From: JAJEFO01 sp022819605
Lineage (GTDB): Bacteria > Pseudomonadota > Alphaproteobacteria > Rhodobacterales > Rhodobacteraceae
DNA length: 64,000 nt
Reading direction: 5' to 3'
Assembly (NCBI GenBank): GCA_965221545.1
Contig: OZ244901.1
Location: 806,001-870,000, forward strand
The translations under genes and the position numbers were made by a program. Below the pieces are notes generated by a model. The model was not told where the DNA came from, made no database searches, and was given only the letters and a program-made list of their open reading frames with translations. How positions within the stretch are numbered: the stretch's first letter is position 1; every line of letters begins with the position of its first letter. Shown piece after piece: positions 62,364-64,000 of the stretch.

Positions 62364-63029
62364 ATGACCTTTTCGATTCTTGCACGTGATCCTGAAACCG
62401 GGGCGATAGGTGGCGCCGCGGCGACCGGCAGTCTTTGCGTTGGCGGCTGGGTGCTGCGTGGCGATCTCGCGGCGGGCATGTCCGCCAGCCAGGGAGCGGC
62501 GCCCTCGACCTTTTGGGGAGAGGACGTGCTTCGATGCATGCACGACGGATCGGATGCCAGCCGCGCGGTGGGCCTTGTGACGTCAAGAGACCAGGGACGC
62601 GAACACAGGCAGCTTTCGGCACTTGACATGAATGGCGGTACCGCCGCCTTTACAGGTGCCGAAAACCAGGACGCGAAAGGGATCATTGAGTTCACTGGCG
62701 GCATTGCCGCGGGAAACATGCTGGGCGGGAAGGACGTCTTGCCAGCTATGGTGGACGGGTTCGTCCGGTCGGATCTGGCATTCGGAGCACGATTGCTGGC
62801 CTCTCTATTTTCGGCCCGTGACGCGGGCGGGGACTACCGCGGTCTGTTGTCAGCGGCCCTCCTCGTGCTGCATTCAGACTGGCCGCCCCTCACGCTGCGA
62901 ATCGACCACCACTCCGACGACCCGGTCGGTGCATTGAAACAACTCTATCAGCGGGCCACTACTGGCGAATATGCCAAACTTGCGCAGCAGGTGCCGGTAT
63001 CAACAGACAGGGAGCGGGTGCTTGACTGA
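62364..63029 (+). CDS. DUF1028 family protein (second copy)
   Basis: A 221-residue DUF1028 protein beginning MTFSILARD, with GAIGGAAATGSLCVGGWV, GMSASQGAAPSTFWG and FTGGIAAGNMLGG. As in the first copy, Thr2 could be the N-terminal nucleophile. It is divergent from the third peptide transporter and shares its control region. A role in hydrolysing the imported compound is inferred. GGTGAG lies close to the ATG. Confidence 0.82.
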   Translation: MTFSILARDPETGAIGGAAATGSLCVGGWVLRGDLAAGMSASQGAAPSTFWGEDVLRCMHDGSDASRAVGLVTSRDQGREHRQLSALDMNGGTAAFTGAENQDAKGIIEFTGGIAAGNMLGGKDVLPAMVDGFVRSDLAFGARLLASLFSARDAGGDYRGLLSAALLVLHSDWPPLTLRIDHHSDDPVGALKQLYQRATTGEYAKLAQQVPVSTDRERVLD

Positions 63030-63406
63030 CTGGCGCGCACGGCTGCCATGTTGGCAGAACTGCCGCAGTGCACTGACCCTGGCCTTGGATTGACGGATTG
63101 CATGCAGGCGTTGACCGAGCCCGCGCCGACTGGAAGGGCGACCGATCCCGGAAACAACGCCGCGTCATTTCGCGCCGGTGGCACGCTTGTCTCGTGAAGA
63201 TCAGGCATCGCGGTCGTAGGAAGTGCAGGAACCCGTTCTTGACTTTGGCTCCACAACGGACGGCGGCGCCGCAACCTGAGATTTGGTGGGCGATCTAAAT
63301 TTGAATTCGTTCTCGGGCAGTCGGGTCTTCGGCATCGCGCAACCAAGTCCCGGGATGCAAGGCGTCCATCGTGTCAGCAGGCATAGAGCTTTCTGCTGTG
63401 GGTGTC
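63030..63406. other. Intergenic, only a doubtful small frame
   Basis: A 377-bp stretch between convergent genes. A 49-codon frame at 63049-63198 (+) has no recognisable feature and no clear ribosome-binding site. No hairpin terminator was evident. Confidence 0.4.
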
Positions 63407-64000
63407 TCAGAGTGCCGTCCGGGCGTGGCAGAGTCCGATCACCGGCGCATATTTGAGATCGGGATATTGAGCGAAGTACCGCTCCTCGACCTTGTGCGGT
63501 TCGAGATTGTCGATGTCATCATATCCCAGATTGGCGAGAATGCCTGGCAGGTCGGGAGGAACAAAGCTGGACAGCCAGGGCTCGCCGCGTCGTGCGACAA
63601 AGGCCGTCGCTCGCGTCAGCAGGGGTTGGGCTTCTTCGGGAACCCACTCGGCATCTGCAAGATAGTCGAAGACCACGGTCGTGCCGGGCGCCATCTCGCG
63701 TGCAATTGAGGCTAACGTGTTCCTGACCGTGTCTCGATCGAGATAGTAGGTGACGCCAAACCATGAGATCACTGCAGGGCGCGCGAAATCGAACCCTTCG
63801 CGGGCAAGCGCATCCTGCAGGCGTTCCTTTGTCAGGTCGGCCTGCACGTAGCGGACGGAATTCGGAACTTCCATCCCGGCGGAGCGCATGCGACTCAACT
63901 TGGTGTCCTGCGTTGCCTTCTGATCCAGTTCGTAGAGCGTGAGGCGCTCCATCAGGTCGGGGCGGCGCAATGCGAAGGTGTCGTATCCCGCACCGATGAT
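63407..64000 (-). CDS. SAM-dependent methyltransferase, leucine-carboxyl-methyltransferase-like (5' end outside)
   Basis: The frame is open to the window edge. It reads IIGAGYDTFALRR at the edge, a variant of the GAGxDTR cofactor loop of the TIGR00027/LCMT-like group, then YELDQKATQDTKLSRM and VISWFGVTYYLDRDTVRNTL. About 197 codons are present; the N-terminal third is missing. The methyl acceptor is unknown. Confidence 0.8.
   Translation of the reverse strand: MIGAGYDTFALRRPDLMERLTLYELDQKATQDTKLSRMRSAGMEVPNSVRYVQADLTKERLQDALAREGFDFARPAVISWFGVTYYLDRDTVRNTLASIAREMAPGTTVVFDYLADAEWVPEEAQPLLTRATAFVARRGEPWLSSFVPPDLPGILANLGYDDIDNLEPHKVEERYFAQYPDLKYAPVIGLCHARTAL

Noticed and set aside
63049..63198. 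A 49-codon frame after the second DUF1028 gene
   Set aside because: Short, with no clear ribosome-binding site or recognisable feature; kept only as a note in the intergenic entry.
1..64000. Mobile elements, prophage genes, CRISPR arrays or defence islands
   Set aside because: No transposase, integrase, phage structural gene, Cas gene or regularly spaced repeat was found on either strand.

Overview
The window looks like chromosomal DNA from an alphaproteobacterium, most likely a Rhodobacterales (roseobacter-type) heterotroph. The grounds are high GC content, tightly packed operons with ATGA/TGATG overlaps and many GTG/TTG starts, and the gene families present (PxpABC, dimethylamine-dehydrogenase-like flavoproteins, creatinase-type M24 hydrolases, several peptide ABC systems). 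This is inferred from family recognition, not from a database search. No phage, insertion sequence, CRISPR array or rRNA was seen.

Layout. 1-6.1 kb is core or near-core: the tail of PBP2 (mrdA), rodA, a GhrA-type 2-hydroxyacid dehydrogenase, a 4Fe-4S uracil-DNA-glycosylase-family protein, an arsR/arsP-like pair, nhaA and tRNA-Gln(TTG). 6.2-17.5 kb is a sugar (probably alpha-glucoside) locus: a leftward operon with an RbsBAC-type ABC transporter, an SDR, a PhyH dioxygenase and a GH31, facing a rightward operon with a GH13, a LacI regulator, a PanB-like aldolase and a desaturase. Two matching LacI-type palindromes lie in the divergent region. 17.6-23.0 kb is an oligopeptide ABC operon. 23.4-33.1 kb holds a flavoprotein monooxygenase, RidA, DUF1028, a dimethylamine/trimethylamine-dehydrogenase-like demethylase, an ArgE-like deacetylase and a complete polyamine-type ABC transporter, which together suggest uptake and breakdown of an N-methylated or polyamine-like compound.

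33.2-50.4 kb is the most unusual part. A leftward operon (M24 hydrolase, peptide ABC transporter, M20, second M24, DapA-like lyase) faces a rightward operon (GntR, carbamoylase-like M20, 2-hydroxyacid dehydrogenase, pxpB, pxpC). Then come pxpA and a divergent glutamine-amidotransferase/third-M24 pair. Both divergent promoter regions carry a TGGTATACC operator, so the whole block may be one GntR regulon for an unidentified cyclic, lactam-like or acylated amino-acid compound. All three M24 proteins have lost the family's metal ligands, and one M20 has lost several of its own.

50.5-55.7 kb has a decayed duplicate of the polyamine-binding-protein gene end, then cupin, nitrilase-family amidase, LuxR-type regulator, class-III aminotransferase and an EamA exporter. 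56.1-63.0 kb is another peptide ABC operon, with a natural permease-ATPase fusion and its own GntR gene, divergent from a second DUF1028 gene. The control region between them is a perfect 18-bp inverted repeat holding two TTATCATGATAA operators. The window ends inside a SAM-dependent methyltransferase.
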